A DNA stretch of 64,000 bases from Sarcophilus harrisii (taxonomy: Eukaryota > Chordata > Mammalia > Dasyuromorphia > Dasyuridae): positions 117,199,641-117,263,640 of the forward strand of contig NC_045428.1 in assembly GCF_902635505.1 (NCBI RefSeq), in the 5' to 3' direction. How positions within the stretch are numbered: position 1 is the first letter of the stretch; each line of letters begins with the position of its first letter. Below the pieces are notes generated by a model. It saw nothing but the letters and a program-made list of their open reading frames with translations. It had not been told where the DNA came from and searched no databases. The position numbers and the translations under genes are program-made. This document shows, piece by piece, positions 63,946 through 64,000 of this stretch.

Positions 63946-64000
63946 CTTAGAAGTAATGGTAATTGTCTACAAAACATCACTGGAACACTCATACTTTAAA

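Noticed and set aside
43700-64000. An exon of the expected upstream neighbour COMMD6
   Set aside because: In human COMMD6 lies upstream of TBC1D4, but no frame here shows a COMM-domain sequence. It is probably beyond the window.

Overview
The window is vertebrate nuclear DNA, almost certainly marsupial. It is AT-rich and intron- or intergene-like, and densely filled with repeats I recognise from marsupial genomes: a tRNA-headed CORE-SINE (core ...TGTGACCCTGGGCAAGTCAC...), MIR/THER1, L2 and L3/CR1 remnants, LINE/RTE-type 3' ends closing with a GAAAATAAAAAG-like tail, MAR1-like SINEs and a hAT-like palindromic element. A dasyurid-like or other Australian marsupial is a guess, based on the nearly consensus LINE 3' end at 35047-35464. 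Family names come from memory, not from a database search.

Only one protein-coding segment can be supported: exon 1 of TBC1D4 (AS160, a Rab GTPase-activating protein), on the minus strand at 42469-43002. It encodes 178 residues and lies in a CpG island of about 1.9 kb (42080-43960), with a GC-box cluster at 43557-43597. The exon appears to end at a non-canonical GC donor (CAG|GCAAGT). Positions 1-42468 are therefore the 5' part of TBC1D4 intron 1. Positions from about 43700 to 64000 are upstream flank. In human the next gene upstream is COMMD6, and I see no exon of it here.

Layout. 1-39 kb: intron with some 50 recognisable repeats and an unusual number of local direct duplications (1.4, 14.7/15.9, 17.6, 18.9, 25.4 and 30.8/31.4 kb). 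39.3-41.5 kb: a 2.2 kb TATACATA/TAAATATA satellite-like array with higher-order duplications, ending 0.6 kb from the CpG island. 42.1-44.0 kb: island, exon 1 and promoter. 45.2-46.1 kb: a 0.9 kb degenerate AGT/GGT triplet array, so the promoter is bracketed by two large simple-repeat arrays. 46-64 kb: upstream flank with nested insertions (an LTR and a LINE-tailed element inside an older antisense element at 48.0-49.3 kb), a second LTR-like block at 52.3-52.8 kb, LINE pieces, SINEs and two hAT-like elements.

No tRNA, rRNA, CRISPR array or complete transposon gene was found. Boundaries without a stated target-site duplication are good to roughly 10-30 bases. Most remaining single-copy stretches show no coding signal by eye.
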